NCBI GenBank assembly: GCA_027592105.1
Contig: JAQCLA010000157.1
Span: 1 to 5,868 of the forward strand
Length of the DNA: 5,868 nt
Direction: 5' to 3'
Source of the DNA: Pseudomonadota bacterium
GTDB taxonomy: Bacteria; Pseudomonadota; Alphaproteobacteria; Rhodobacterales; Rhodobacteraceae
Part shown: piece by piece, positions 5,538 through 5,868 of the stretch
How the letters are laid out: every line of letters starts with the position of its first letter
Numbering within the stretch: the first letter of the stretch is position 1
Position numbers and translations under genes: made by a program
Notes under the pieces: generated by a model
The model's database searches: none
Told to the model about the DNA's origin: nothing
Seen by the model: only the letters and a program-made list of their open reading frames with translations

Positions 5538-5868
5538 TCAGGGAATATCGCGCAAGATCGCCAAGGCGGCGGCATGGATCGCGGGGTTGGCAGCGGCCAA
5601 GGCGCGGCCGCCGTGATGCACCGGCCCACCCTGCCAATCGGTCACGATGCCACCGGCCGCCGTGATCACCGCGATTGGCGCGGCGATATCATAGCTGGCC
5701 AAGCCCGCCTCGATCACCAGATCGACCTGCCCCGCGGCGATCAGCGCATAGGCGTAGCAATCCAAACCATAGCGGGTCAGCTTGACGCGGTCGCGCACAG
5801 CCTCGAAGCCTGCACGTTCGGCGGCGCTGCCGATCTCGGGGAATGTCGTAAACAGCGTCGCCTCGGCC
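5538..5868 (-). CDS. hisN: HisN-like histidinol-phosphatase / inositol monophosphatase family (C-terminal part)
   Basis: The visible 109 C-terminal residues run off the right edge in an open frame; the start and the N-terminal metal-binding motifs lie outside the window. The segment LTRYGLDCYAYALIAAGQVD (about 30-49 of the visible part), then AGLASYD60-I-A-A-P, AAGGIVTDW and GGPVHHGGR, matches the C-terminal half of the inositol-monophosphatase superfamily. D60 corresponds to the last metal-ligand aspartate. The T-D-W-x-G-G-P-x-x-x-G-G-R stretch is typical of the HisN branch, which removes phosphate from histidinol-phosphate, the penultimate step of histidine synthesis, with Mg2+. An inositol monophosphatase or another sugar-phosphate phosphatase of the same superfamily remains possible without the N-terminus. 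The stop is TGA at 5538-5540. No in-operon partner is visible downstream. Confidence 0.82.
   Translation of the reverse strand, partial: AEATLFTTFPEIGSAAERAGFEAVRDRVKLTRYGLDCYAYALIAAGQVDLVIEAGLASYDIAAPIAVITAAGGIVTDWQGGPVHHGGRALAAANPAIHAAALAILRDIP

Noticed and set aside
5488..5868. Plus-strand open frame from the ATG at 5488 to the right edge
   Set aside because: It is almost entirely antisense to the HisN-like gene, lacks a ribosome binding site, and translates to low-information Gly/Arg/Asp/Gln-rich sequence.

Overview
The window (5,868 bases, GC-rich throughout) looks like chromosomal DNA of an alphaproteobacterium of the Rhodobacterales (Roseobacter/Paracoccus type). The main evidence is the ketol-acid reductoisomerase, which reads like the roseobacter form. 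Supporting signs are the wobble G/C codon bias, the UbiH-like and HisN-like protein versions, and hairpin-rich gene ends finishing in an AGAGTATTTTT-type tail. I found no mobile element, CRISPR array, tRNA or rRNA. This is an ordinary housekeeping/metabolic region, and I see no convincing undescribed multi-gene system in it.

Layout. Positions 1-118 hold two closely spaced perfect palindromes and a possible leader hairpin. Positions 119-1324 (+) encode a UbiH/UbiF-family FAD monooxygenase. Positions 1325-1424 are a short convergent intergenic stretch packed with three hairpins. Reading leftwards from 3594 on the minus strand come two overlapping Lrp/AsnC regulators (3139-3594 and 2684-3142) and then a class V PLP aminotransferase (1425-2555). 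The AT-rich gap 3595-3733 separates this cluster from the divergent ilvC (3734-4756, +), which ends in a textbook terminator at 4776-4809. On the minus strand follow a small CAP/SCP-domain lipoprotein (4820-5284), a 253-base non-coding gap, and the C-terminal part of a HisN/inositol-monophosphatase-family phosphatase (5538-5868) that runs off the right edge.

How the genes may work together. The divergent pairing of two Lrp-type regulators with ilvC (isoleucine/valine synthesis) suggests that one or both regulators sense an amino acid and act on the shared 139-base control region. The aminotransferase downstream of the regulators may be co-transcribed and could belong to the same amino-acid circuit, but its substrate cannot be read from the sequence. 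The ubiquinone-type hydroxylase, the lipoprotein and the phosphatase look like unrelated neighbours.
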